From Mageeibacillus sp. UBA6980 (GTDB taxonomy: Bacteria > Bacillota > Clostridia > Saccharofermentanales > Saccharofermentanaceae): a stretch of 64,000 nt of DNA. A model generated the notes under the pieces. The model saw nothing but the letters and a program-made list of their open reading frames with translations, was not told the origin of the DNA and did no database searches. Numbering within the stretch: position 1 is the stretch's first letter; each line of letters starts with the position of its first letter. Made by a program: the position numbers and the translations under genes. The stretch spans positions 12,640 through 76,639 of the forward strand of contig DJYK01000020.1 in the NCBI GenBank assembly GCA_002450095.1, read 5' to 3'. This document shows positions 32,479-41,163 of this stretch, one piece after another.

Positions 32479-33228
32479 TCAGTCAGCCGCAGAAACTACC
32501 TTGTCAGAGATAGCCGCTTCATCACCGATAACAACTACATTAGGATGCAACTGAAGGATCGAAGCAGGAACCTTAGGTGTAACGGGACCCGTAAAAGCCT
32601 TCTCCACAATATCCTTCTTGCCTGCACCTGTAGCCATAAGGATAACTGTTGAGGACTTCATTATATATCCGATACCCATCGTATAAGCCTGTGTAGGAAC
32701 TTCATCGATCTTACCGTCGAAGAACAATCTGGCATTATCCTGTATCGTCTGTTCTTCAAGGTCGATGCACTGTGTATTTACGCAGAAAGAATCAGCCGGT
32801 TCATTGAATCCGATATGACCGTCACCGCCGATACCGAGAAGCTGGATATCAAGGTGCCCTAATGACTTTAAGATGGCATCGTAATCAGAGCAGGCCTTAA
32901 CCGCATCGGACTCGAGTCCGTCAGGCACATAAGTCTTGCTCTTATCTATATTCACATGATCAAACAGATTGGTATTCATAAAATATCTGTAGGACTGATC
33001 GTGATCGCCGCCGAGTCCTCTGTATTCATCAAGGTTAGCAGAAGTAACCTTGGAGAAATCAAGGCTTCCGTCCTTATACATATCGACAAGAGCCTTATAC
33101 GTACCGACAGGCGTAGAACCTGTTGCGAGTCCGATCTTACAGTCGGGCTTCAGTCTGATCTGGGAAGCGATAAGCTCTGCACACGCCTTTGAAGCTTCTT
33201 CATAAGTTGCTTTTCTGATTACTCTCAT
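32479..33228 (-). CDS. nagB: Glucosamine-6-phosphate deaminase
   Basis: A 249-residue NagB that converts glucosamine-6-P to fructose-6-P and ammonia. Signatures are GLATGSTPVGTYKAL, SANLDEYRGLGGDHDQSYRYF and LLGIGGDGHIGFNEP. It is the last gene of the amino-sugar operon and opposes GlmS, encoded three genes upstream. The length is close to the short Gram-positive form, which usually lacks the allosteric site of the E. coli enzyme. Confidence 0.96.
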   Translation of the reverse strand: MRVIRKATYEEASKACAELIASQIRLKPDCKIGLATGSTPVGTYKALVDMYKDGSLDFSKVTSANLDEYRGLGGDHDQSYRYFMNTNLFDHVNIDKSKTYVPDGLESDAVKACSDYDAILKSLGHLDIQLLGIGGDGHIGFNEPADSFCVNTQCIDLEEQTIQDNARLFFDGKIDEVPTQAYTMGIGYIMKSSTVILMATGAGKKDIVEKAFTGPVTPKVPASILQLHPNVVVIGDEAAISDKVVSAAD

Positions 33229-33246
33229 TAGATTATCCTCCGTATA

Positions 33247-33918
33247 TTATTCTTCGGTCTTTACAACGATATTGTCTTTATCCTTATAGATAGAATGCTC
33301 GGGAATGATCCCCCTTACCATCGACAAGGGATAGATATTGGTATGAGGTCCGACTACGGTGCCGGGATTAAGAACGGAATTACAGCCTACCTCGACGTTA
33401 TCGCCTAACATTGCACCGAACTTACGAAGTCCCGTCTCATAGGACCTTCCCTCACCTTTAACAACAACGTTCTTACGGTCTGCCTTAATGTTGGAAGTAA
33501 TGGCGCCTGCTCCGAGATGAGCCTTGTAGCCCAACACGGAATCACCGACGTAGTTATAATGAGGAACTTCGACTTTGTTAAAGAGGATAACGTTCTTAAG
33601 CTCCGTGGAATTGCCTACGGTTGCCCCCTCGCCGACGATAGCAGATTCTCTGATGAATGCACACTGTCTGATCTTAGCGCCCTTGCAGATTATGGCAGGT
33701 CCATGGATATATGCCGAAGGAAAGATCTCGGCATCCTTGGCGATCCAGACATCCTCACCGACTTTGTCATATTCATCCGTGCTCAATGTGGGTCCGAGTT
33801 TTAAGATAAAATCCTTTATCTTAGGCAATACTTCCCAAGGATAAGTGCAACCGTCGAATATCTCCCTTGCGATCGTCTCATCAAGGTTATACATATTGCT
33901 GATAAGTGCTGTTTCCAT
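33247..33918 (-). CDS. GlmU C-terminal-like hexapeptide acyltransferase
   Basis: A 223-residue left-handed beta-helix protein. The N-terminal 55 residues are helical (WEVLPKIKDFILKLG), and hexapeptide repeats run from about 57 to 205 (AEIFPSAYIHGPAIICKGAKI, SAIVGEGATVGNSTELKN, AHLGAGAITSNIKADRKN). It resembles the acetyltransferase half of GlmU but has no pyrophosphorylase domain. Placed directly after glmM, it may acetylate glucosamine-1-P or a nucleotide sugar. It is often labelled UDP-GlcNAc pyrophosphorylase, which the sequence does not support. Confidence 0.78.
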   Translation of the reverse strand: METALISNMYNLDETIAREIFDGCTYPWEVLPKIKDFILKLGPTLSTDEYDKVGEDVWIAKDAEIFPSAYIHGPAIICKGAKIRQCAFIRESAIVGEGATVGNSTELKNVILFNKVEVPHYNYVGDSVLGYKAHLGAGAITSNIKADRKNVVVKGEGRSYETGLRKFGAMLGDNVEVGCNSVLNPGTVVGPHTNIYPLSMVRGIIPEHSIYKDKDNIVVKTEE

Positions 33919-33936
33919 ATATTTATCCTCCTGTTA

Positions 33937-35292
33937 TCAATCTGCGGTAAGACCCTGCTCTTTGATCACATCAATGAGCTGATCGACATACTTCTCGCAA
34001 AGTTCATCAGTTGAAGCCTCAACCATTACTCGTATCTTCGGTTCTGTTCCGGACGCTCTGAGAAGCATACGGCCGTCACCGTTGAGTTCTTTATTGACCT
34101 TAGCCACAGCCGCTACAACGGCCGCATTCTCCTGCGCAGTCTTCTTATCCTTAACAACTACATTCTTAAGGCACTGGGGGAACATCTTCATCTCACCTGC
34201 AAGCATCGACAGAGGAAGCTTCTTATCGAGCATAGTCATCATAACCATGAGGGATGTAAGGATTCCGTCACCGGTAGTTGCATACTTACCGAAGATGATA
34301 TGTCCTGACTGCTCGCCGCCTAAGATAAAGTGATTCTGCATCATGTTCTCGGCTACATATTTGTCACCTACATTAGTCTTCTCTGTCCTGATCCCGATCG
34401 CTTCACAGGCTTTATAAAGACCCATATTGGACATGATGGTCGTAACGATGGTATTACCGTCGAGCTGATTACTCTCCTTCAGATACTTACCGCAAAGATA
34501 CATGATCTGATCGCCGTTTACCTCGTCACCGTGCTCGTCGACACATAAACATCTGTCAGCGTCTCCGTCATATGCAAAACCCGCATTAAGACCGTTATCG
34601 ACAACAAATTTCTTAAGGCTTTCCATATGAGTGGAACCGCAGTTAAGATTGATGTTTACTCCGTCAGGCGTATTGTTGATGACATAGACCTTGGCACCGA
34701 GAGCTTCATAAACTGCTCTCGCGATGTTCCATGAAGCGCCGTTTGCACAATCGAGGGCGATCTTCATGCCGTTAAAGCCTCTTGTTGGGATAGACATAAG
34801 ATAGCCGATATAGCGGTTCCTTCCGGCCGCATAATCGATAACATTGCCCATGGCCTCTCTGGCAGCCAATGGAAGTTCGGGGATCTTCCCATCCATATAC
34901 GCTTCGATCTTATCCTCGATCTCGGGTTCGATCTTCTGACCGTTAGCTCTCATGATCTTGATACCGTTATCGTAAAAAGGATTATGAGAAGCGGAGATCA
35001 TTACACCGCAGTCAAATCCGTCCGTTCTGCAGCAATATGAAACAGAAGGCGTCGTAGTAACGTGCAAAAGATATGCATCAGATCCTGAAGATGTAATACC
35101 AGCTGAGAGGGCATACTCGAGAGTATATGAACTTCTTCTCGTGTCCTTTCCGATTATGATCCTGGCTCTTTTATCATCATGACTTTGTGCGTAATACCAA
35201 CCGAGGTAACGCCCGATCTTAAAAGCCCTTGAAGCGGTCAACTCAACGTTTGCTTCGCCTCTGAATCCGTCTGTACCAAAATACTTGCCCAT
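33937..35292 (-). CDS. glmM: Phosphoglucosamine mutase
   Basis: A 451-residue phosphohexomutase interconverting glucosamine-6-P and glucosamine-1-P for UDP-GlcNAc synthesis. The N-terminus is GKYFGTDGFRG, the phosphoserine loop is ISASHNPFYDNGIK (Ser near residue 100), the metal loop is AYDGDADRCLC and the sugar loop is GEQSGHI; RASGTEPKIRVMVEA binds phosphate. The start at 35292 has AGGAGG 7 nt upstream; an open frame extends 8 codons further without support. The link to glmS and the diadenylate cyclase matches the cdaA-cdaR-glmM operons of Firmicutes. Confidence 0.97.
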   Translation of the reverse strand: MGKYFGTDGFRGEANVELTASRAFKIGRYLGWYYAQSHDDKRARIIIGKDTRRSSYTLEYALSAGITSSGSDAYLLHVTTTPSVSYCCRTDGFDCGVMISASHNPFYDNGIKIMRANGQKIEPEIEDKIEAYMDGKIPELPLAAREAMGNVIDYAAGRNRYIGYLMSIPTRGFNGMKIALDCANGASWNIARAVYEALGAKVYVINNTPDGVNINLNCGSTHMESLKKFVVDNGLNAGFAYDGDADRCLCVDEHGDEVNGDQIMYLCGKYLKESNQLDGNTIVTTIMSNMGLYKACEAIGIRTEKTNVGDKYVAENMMQNHFILGGEQSGHIIFGKYATTGDGILTSLMVMMTMLDKKLPLSMLAGEMKMFPQCLKNVVVKDKKTAQENAAVVAAVAKVNKELNGDGRMLLRASGTEPKIRVMVEASTDELCEKYVDQLIDVIKEQGLTAD

Positions 35293-35352
35293 AAGATTCC
35301 TCCTGAATTTTGTCACAAAAATTATATCAATAATGTGTTCTCATACAAATAG

Positions 35353-37212
35353 TTATTCAACCGTAACGCTCTTCGCGAGATTACGCGGTTTATCGACATC
35401 ACAACCTTTATTAACTGCCATATAATAAGCAAAAAGCTGACACGGCAGGACTCCCAATATCGGTGCGAATATCTCATCGCAGTCAGGGATAACGAATTTC
35501 TCGTCGCATGAGAAACTCATTTTACCGAGTCTCTCGGGAATGATGGCAAGAACTGTCGCTCCTCTTGTTCTGACCTCTTTGATATTGGATTCCATCTTGG
35601 AAGCAAGTTCATCCTGAGTGATCGGGGCAACTACAAGAGTGCCGGCTTCGATAAGAGCGATCGTACCATGCTTGAGCTCGCCTCCCGCATAAGCTTCGGA
35701 GTGGATATACGATATTTCCTTTAACTTAAGAGAAGCCTCCATCGACAGATAATAATCCAGACCTCTTCCCATAAAGAAGATCGAGCTCGCATTGAACTGT
35801 TTGCTCGCGAATCTTTGTATCTGATTCTGCTTAGACAGGATCTTCTTAAGCTTATCCGGTATAGACAGAAGCTCTTTATGGTATTCCAAATACTTCTCTT
35901 CAGTTATCTTTCCCAATGTATAAGCAAACTTGATCGCCATCAGATACATACAACCGAGCTGTGTAGTATATGCCTTTGTCGATGCAACGGAGATCTCAGG
36001 ACCCGCTGCCGTATATAAGACATAATCCGCCTCCCTCGCTATCGTACTGCCGATCACATTAACGACGGCAAGCGTGGTGCTCCCTCTCTCCTTTGCGATC
36101 TTCATTGCATTTCTGGTGTCGAGAGTCTCTCCTGACTGTGAGATAACGATCGTAAGAGTATTCTCGTCGATAAGAGGATCCGAGTATATAAACTCGCTTG
36201 CAACAGTGCATACGACAGGGATCCTGCACAGTTTCTCAAACAGATATTTACCGACACATCCTGCGTGATAAGCAGTTCCGCAGGCAACTATATTGATATT
36301 CGTAAACCCGGATAAGAACTCCTTACTCACGGGTATATGTTCAAGATAGATCCTGTTATCCTGTATTCTCGGACGGACCGTATTATCAAAGGCAGAAGGT
36401 TCTTCGAACATCTCCTTCATCATGAAGTGTGCATAACCGCCCTTCTGTGCGGCATCGGCATCCCACTCGACATGTGATACCTCATAATCGACAGCCTCTC
36501 CATGGATATCCTTGATCTCGATCGAATCCTGCTTAAGGATAAGGTAGCAGTTATCCTCCATATATACGACATCACGAGTATACTCGATTAACGCCGTGAT
36601 ATCAGAAGCGACAAAATTCTCATTCTTTCCGAGGCCTATAACTATCGGATTATCCTTCTTGGCGCAGATGATTTCATCGGGTCTGTCAACGCAGAGGATA
36701 CAGAGCGCATATGAACCTACGATATCGGCAAGAGCACGGCAAACTGCCGCTTCGATGTCATTCTCGCCCGATCTGACGTAATAGTACTCAATGAGCTGTG
36801 CAGCAACCTCGGTATCCGTCTCGGACTGGAACTTATAACCGTGCTTTTTAAGGAATTTACGAAGCTCGGCGTAATTCTCTATGATGCCGTTATGAACTAC
36901 GCAGATCTTGCCGTTCATGGACAGATGAGGATGGGAATTCTCGTCGGAAGGAGCCCCGTGAGTAGCCCATCTCGTATGACCGATACCGGATGATATCTTA
37001 TTAGTCATATGCTCCTCGAGATTAAATCCCTGCAAGGCCACTTCATCACTCAATTCGCTGACGCGCCCTTTCTTCTTGATAAGGTTCAGCTTACCGTCTT
37101 TGATAAAAGAAACGCCGGCAGAATCGTAACCACGATACTCCAGCGTTTTTAAGCCTTTGATCAGAACAGACAAAGTGTTTCTCTTTCCGATATAACCTAC
37201 AATGCCGCACAT
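35353..37212 (-). CDS. glmS: Glutamine-fructose-6-phosphate aminotransferase
   Basis: A 619-residue GlmS, the first step of the hexosamine pathway. The glutaminase domain begins MCGIVGYIG with its nucleophilic Cys2 intact, followed by LEYRGYDSAG and HTRWATHGAPS. Two SIS domains follow (CGTAYHAGCVGKY; SQSGETLDTRNAMK), ending with the family tail DVDKPRNLAKSVTVE. The gene begins 1 nt after the cyclase gene, so there is no room for a glmS ribozyme. Regulation may instead come through the operon's c-di-AMP enzyme. Confidence 0.97.
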   Translation of the reverse strand: MCGIVGYIGKRNTLSVLIKGLKTLEYRGYDSAGVSFIKDGKLNLIKKKGRVSELSDEVALQGFNLEEHMTNKISSGIGHTRWATHGAPSDENSHPHLSMNGKICVVHNGIIENYAELRKFLKKHGYKFQSETDTEVAAQLIEYYYVRSGENDIEAAVCRALADIVGSYALCILCVDRPDEIICAKKDNPIVIGLGKNENFVASDITALIEYTRDVVYMEDNCYLILKQDSIEIKDIHGEAVDYEVSHVEWDADAAQKGGYAHFMMKEMFEEPSAFDNTVRPRIQDNRIYLEHIPVSKEFLSGFTNINIVACGTAYHAGCVGKYLFEKLCRIPVVCTVASEFIYSDPLIDENTLTIVISQSGETLDTRNAMKIAKERGSTTLAVVNVIGSTIAREADYVLYTAAGPEISVASTKAYTTQLGCMYLMAIKFAYTLGKITEEKYLEYHKELLSIPDKLKKILSKQNQIQRFASKQFNASSIFFMGRGLDYYLSMEASLKLKEISYIHSEAYAGGELKHGTIALIEAGTLVVAPITQDELASKMESNIKEVRTRGATVLAIIPERLGKMSFSCDEKFVIPDCDEIFAPILGVLPCQLFAYYMAVNKGCDVDKPRNLAKSVTVE

Positions 37213-37213
37213 A

Positions 37214-38668
37214 TTATGTGCCCTCCTCGTTCATGTCAGTATTCTCGTTCAATGAGTATACGGTTACCGAGATGGTCTCGGGGACCTGACTCTCAACTCT
37301 GAAATAGAAATCATTATCAGAAGATGAGATAACTACGGGAAGTTCGACTACTCCCGTATCCGTGATGGCCGAATAATCGATCGAAGCAACGATATCGGAC
37401 TCGTCGATCTCATCAATAACATTCTTACGTCCAACAAGCTGAAGTTCTACTGTATCAACAGGATAGGATACTTCAATATTGTCAGGCGTAGCCGTATTGT
37501 CATAAGTGATCGGGATAGTGATGGATGTTGTAACTACGGGATTTGTATTGACCTGAATATACATCCATAAACAGAAAGACAGAAGTAACGAGAGGAGCAT
37601 AAGAACAAATCTGCTTCCGGCACTGACTACGGAAGAGTTAGCTATCTCCTCTGCCTTCGCTGTCCTTATCTCAAGATTCTCGGAATTCTCGCCGGCTGCC
37701 TCCGTTGCCGTAACATAGGCCTGACGAGCTTCTTCCTCGGCTTGCTTCTTCCTTCTTACCCTGTGTATGATCTTGCCGAGAAGTCTTCTCTTCTCAGGCT
37801 TCTCGGATGAAACTCCGAGAAGATAGGAAAGGTTGGCCTCAAGCTCCATATAATCCTTCATCTCATAGAGATTGCCGTTAACTGCGATCGACATCTTACC
37901 GCGTTCTTCGGATACCACGACGACCACAGTATCTCCCATCTCGCTCGCTCCCACGGCGGCTCTGTGACGTGTTCCGGATCTCTCGAGATTATGCATGGTA
38001 ACGGATAACGGAACATGGCATCTTGCGGCAATGATCCTTCCTTCTCTTATAAGAAGACCTCCGTCATGCATCGGCGAACCTTTATAAAAGATCGACTGCA
38101 ATACAGAACTCGTGACAGACGACTCGAACTTAACAACATTTTCCTGAGTAAGGAGCTCATCAAGTCTTGTCGTTCTCTCGATCAGGATAAGGGCACCTGT
38201 ATAGGTCGAAGCCATATCGCGGCAGGCCGATCCTATCTCATGTATAAAAGATGAAGAGATCGCTGTATTCGAAGAATCTTCAGAGGAAAATATCTTTCTG
38301 AAAGACGTAAAGGACTTAAGGCCGACCGTCTCAAGTACTCTTCTTAATTCCGGCTGGAAAAGCACCACAAACAGGATAGCGATAACATACAGTAATCTGT
38401 TAAAGATAAATCCGACCATCTGAAGACCGAACAATCCGCACAAAAGCACAAACATCAATATCAGGATGATACCCTTGATAAGCTGCCAGGCACGGGACTG
38501 CTTTATAAAAAGGAGTATCCAGTAAAACAAAGCCGCTACTATCAGGATATCGATCGCATATCTTATGATGTCTACAGTGCTGCCGAAAAAAACATAACCG
38601 CTCGAAAAGCTGTTAAATAACTCAATAATAAAATCGATCAGTTGTGCTATTAACGAATCACTGCCCAT
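37214..38668 (-). CDS. Membrane diadenylate cyclase fused to a YbbR (CdaR) domain
   Basis: A 484-residue fusion. Residues 30-105 hold three membrane helices, and 110-275 the DAC domain of CdaA/DacA, which makes c-di-AMP from two ATP. The substrate motif normally HDGA reads HDGG (D202-G204), and GTRHRAAVGASE (RHR 234-236) is intact. A charged linker (about 290-345) leads to a fourth helix (351-371) and a YbbR-like extracytoplasmic domain (about 375-470), the domain of CdaR, the usual regulator encoded next to cdaA. Here enzyme and regulator are one polypeptide between nagA and glmS. Only one YbbR repeat is present, against several in typical CdaR. Confidence 0.88.
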   Translation of the reverse strand: MGSDSLIAQLIDFIIELFNSFSSGYVFFGSTVDIIRYAIDILIVAALFYWILLFIKQSRAWQLIKGIILILMFVLLCGLFGLQMVGFIFNRLLYVIAILFVVLFQPELRRVLETVGLKSFTSFRKIFSSEDSSNTAISSSFIHEIGSACRDMASTYTGALILIERTTRLDELLTQENVVKFESSVTSSVLQSIFYKGSPMHDGGLLIREGRIIAARCHVPLSVTMHNLERSGTRHRAAVGASEMGDTVVVVVSEERGKMSIAVNGNLYEMKDYMELEANLSYLLGVSSEKPEKRRLLGKIIHRVRRKKQAEEEARQAYVTATEAAGENSENLEIRTAKAEEIANSSVVSAGSRFVLMLLSLLLSFCLWMYIQVNTNPVVTTSITIPITYDNTATPDNIEVSYPVDTVELQLVGRKNVIDEIDESDIVASIDYSAITDTGVVELPVVISSSDNDFYFRVESQVPETISVTVYSLNENTDMNEEGT

Positions 38669-38677
38669 ATCAACTAA

Positions 38678-39595
38678 TTATAACATTATGTTTAATCTCG
38701 ACAAAGGATTTTCGACACATGCCTTTCGGACTTTAAGAGGGTCTATTCCGAAGGCAATAAGCCTTGAGGCCTCTTCCTTCATATTGGTTACGGAACCTGC
38801 AAGGCCACCCCCCTCACCATAATATGTTCTGCCGTCCTTTACAGTGACATCCGCATCGGCAAGTTTATAAACGCCGTCAGGCATCCCGGCGCCTCTCATA
38901 GAGTCGGATATTACGATGATCCTGTCTTCAGGGATCAATGTAAACAGCATACGAAGCATCGGCGGACTTATATGTATGCCGTCGCAGATGACCTCGCAGT
39001 AGATATCCTTATTATCAAACACCGCTCCGAGTATCCCGGGATCGCGCTTGGTACAGGGATTCATGGCATTAAGTATGTGTGTGACACTTGAGGCACCTGC
39101 CCCGAAAGCCTCGCACGCCGTATCATAATCCGCTTCGGTATGAGCAAGAGAGATACAGTAACGGTCGCCGTAAGACTTGATAAAGTCCATCGCACCGTCT
39201 AACTCGGGAGCAATATCTATGATCTTAAGAAGTCCCGGAAAAGATGACTCTATCCTGTCTACGACCGCACCTGCTCTCGAAGGAGGGATACAGAATTCTT
39301 TATTCTGCACGCCGGCTTTGTTCGGACTCATAAAAGGTCCTTCAAGGTGAACACCGAGAACAGATGCATATGAACCGCCTTCTTCACTAAGCACATCACA
39401 TGCCTTCTGTACGGCTTCAAAACACCTTAAGATGTTATCTTCGCTTATGGTCATAGTAGTCGGGCAAAACGCTTTTACGCCGAATTCAGGCAGACGTCTT
39501 GCCATTCTGATAATGCCCTCATAGGAGGCATCGGATACATCTTCGCCAAATGCGCCGTGAATATGAGTATCTGTAAAAATCGGTTTATCTGTCAT
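38678..39595 (-). CDS. nagA: N-acetylglucosamine-6-phosphate deacetylase, compact form
   Basis: A 305-residue amidohydrolase that releases acetate from GlcNAc-6-P. Metal and substrate residues are visible: DTHIHGAFG, GVHLEGPFMSPNKAGVQN, ISLAHTEADYD, VTHILNAMNP and VISDSMRGAG with the catalytic Asp. It is short: usual NagA proteins have 370-390 residues with N- and C-terminal strands of a beta-sandwich, which are nearly absent here. The ATG at 39595 has TATAAT 6 nt upstream and no ribosome binding site; an in-frame ATG at 39610 is the alternative. It heads the amino-sugar operon. Confidence 0.9.
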   Translation of the reverse strand: MTDKPIFTDTHIHGAFGEDVSDASYEGIIRMARRLPEFGVKAFCPTTMTISEDNILRCFEAVQKACDVLSEEGGSYASVLGVHLEGPFMSPNKAGVQNKEFCIPPSRAGAVVDRIESSFPGLLKIIDIAPELDGAMDFIKSYGDRYCISLAHTEADYDTACEAFGAGASSVTHILNAMNPCTKRDPGILGAVFDNKDIYCEVICDGIHISPPMLRMLFTLIPEDRIIVISDSMRGAGMPDGVYKLADADVTVKDGRTYYGEGGGLAGSVTNMKEEASRLIAFGIDPLKVRKACVENPLSRLNIML

Positions 39596-39601
39596 AGAAC
39601 A

Positions 39602-39607
39602 ATTATA
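39602..39607 (-). promoter_or_regulatory. -10 box of the amino-sugar operon close to the nagA start
   Basis: A perfect TATAAT on the minus strand, 6 nt before the ATG at 39595 and right after the gdhA terminator. No good -35 box is seen 17 nt upstream. Transcription from here would begin at the ATG. Confidence 0.5.
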
Positions 39608-39615
39608 CATAAATC

Positions 39616-39647
39616 AGAAAGAGGCCGCCTTAGGGCAGCCTCTTTCT
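39616..39647 (-). terminator. Terminator hairpin after gdhA
   Basis: Inverted repeat AGAAAGAGGC (39616-39625) and GCCTCTTTCT (38-47 of the same block), extended by a further GC-rich part around a short loop. It starts about 20 nt after the gdhA stop. The U-tract on the minus strand is short (GATTTAT), so efficiency is uncertain. Confidence 0.75.
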
Positions 39648-39665
39648 CCGAAAAGCCAAAATCTG

Positions 39666-41030
39666 TCAGATGCAGCCCTGAGCAATCATTGCATCAGCAA
39701 CCTTGAGAAGTCCTGCGATGTTAGCGCCGACAACATAGTTGTTCTCGTGACCGACCTCAGCAGCAGTCTTATCAACTGTCTCGAAGATATTTGTCATGAT
39801 ACCCTTGAGCTTAGCGTCAACTTCCTCGAATGTCCATGAAAGACGAGCGCTGTTCTGGCACATCTCAAGACCGGATGTGGCAACACCGCCGGCATTGCTT
39901 GCCTTACCGGGACAGAAGAAGATCTTGTTCTCCTGGAAGTATGTGATAGCGTCAGGTGTAGTAGGCATGTTAGCGCCCTCACCTACAACCTTTACGCCGT
40001 TAGCAACGAGTGCCTTGGCAGACTCGAGGTTAAGCTCGTTCTGTGTAGCGCAAGGAAGAGCGATATCGCAGGGGATCGTCCAGATACCCTTGGAACCGTT
40101 AACATCCTCTGTGTACTTAGCGGAAGGAACATAATCAAGATACTCCTTGATTCTTCCTCTCTTAACTTCCTTGATCTCCTTAACGGCATCGAGGTTGATA
40201 CCGTTCTCGTCATAGATATAACCGTTGGAGTCGGAAAGAGCAACTACCTTGGCACCGAGCTGTGTAGCCTTCTCGCATGCATAGATAGCAACGTTACCGG
40301 AACCGGAGATAACTACTGTCTTACCCTCGAAAGATGTATCCATCTTCTTGTGGAGGAGGCAGTCAACAAAGTAGCAAAGACCGTAACCTGTAGCCTCTGT
40401 TCTTGCAAGAGAACCGCCGAAAGAGATCTTCTTACCCGTGAGGATACCGGAGAACTCATTTACGATCTTCTTGTACTGACCGAACATGTAGCCGATCTCA
40501 CGTGCACCTGTACCGATATCGCCGGCAGGTACATCCGTGTCGGGACCGATGTGTCTGTAGAGCTCTCTCATAAAGCTCTGGCAGAAAGCCTGTACTTCGT
40601 TATCAGACTTACCCTTGGGATCGAAGTCGGAACCGCCCTTTGCACCGCCCATGGGAAGTGTTGTAAGAGAGTTCTTGAAGATCTGCTCGAAGCCCAAGAA
40701 CTTCAGGATAGAAAGGTTAACCGAAGGATGGAGTCTGATACCGCCCTTGTAAGGTCCGATAGCACTGTTGTACTGAATTCTGTAACCTCTGTTTACCTGG
40801 ATCTTACCGTTGTCATCAACCCAAGCAACTCTGAACATTATCTGTCTTTCAGGTTCTACGATTCTCTCGAGTACCTGCTTCTCGATAAGCTCGGGATGAG
40901 TAGCAAGTGCGGGTTCGATCGAAGAAAGGAACTCGTATACTGCCTGGAAAAACTCAGGCTCGTTGGGGTTCTTCTTCATAACGCTCTGCATAAGATCGTT
41001 AAGATAGGGATTTGAAATTGAATAATCCAT
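39666..41030 (-). CDS. gdhA: NADP-type glutamate dehydrogenase
   Basis: A 454-residue hexameric-class glutamate dehydrogenase for ammonia assimilation. The glutamate-binding part has GPYKGGIRLHPSVNLS, PMGGAKGGSDFDPKGKS with the catalytic Lys, and VPAGDIGTGAREIGYM. The nucleotide fold has VISGSGNVAIYACEKA and SDSNGYIYD, and NAGGVATSGLEM closes the site. The start at 41030 has GGAAAGGTGG just upstream; nine more in-frame codons lie before it. It is monocistronic with its own terminator. Confidence 0.96.
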   Translation of the reverse strand: MDYSISNPYLNDLMQSVMKKNPNEPEFFQAVYEFLSSIEPALATHPELIEKQVLERIVEPERQIMFRVAWVDDNGKIQVNRGYRIQYNSAIGPYKGGIRLHPSVNLSILKFLGFEQIFKNSLTTLPMGGAKGGSDFDPKGKSDNEVQAFCQSFMRELYRHIGPDTDVPAGDIGTGAREIGYMFGQYKKIVNEFSGILTGKKISFGGSLARTEATGYGLCYFVDCLLHKKMDTSFEGKTVVISGSGNVAIYACEKATQLGAKVVALSDSNGYIYDENGINLDAVKEIKEVKRGRIKEYLDYVPSAKYTEDVNGSKGIWTIPCDIALPCATQNELNLESAKALVANGVKVVGEGANMPTTPDAITYFQENKIFFCPGKASNAGGVATSGLEMCQNSARLSWTFEEVDAKLKGIMTNIFETVDKTAAEVGHENNYVVGANIAGLLKVADAMIAQGCI

Positions 41031-41163
41031 TGTGTCCACCTTTCCTTCTGCCGCCATTTTGCAAGTTGCGACTTCAAAAAATTCATAAACTTACAAAATA
41101 ATATATCAACAGCCTTAATTATGCAATAATCAATTTGGAATATTTCAAAACAAATGCAAAAGA

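Noticed and set aside
37213..37213. A glmS ribozyme upstream of glmS.
   Set aside because: Only one base separates glmS from the cyclase gene, and no ribozyme core can fit between.
40350..41015. A 221-codon plus-strand frame opposite gdhA.
   Set aside because: Mirror of a strongly conserved gene, with no family pattern of its own.
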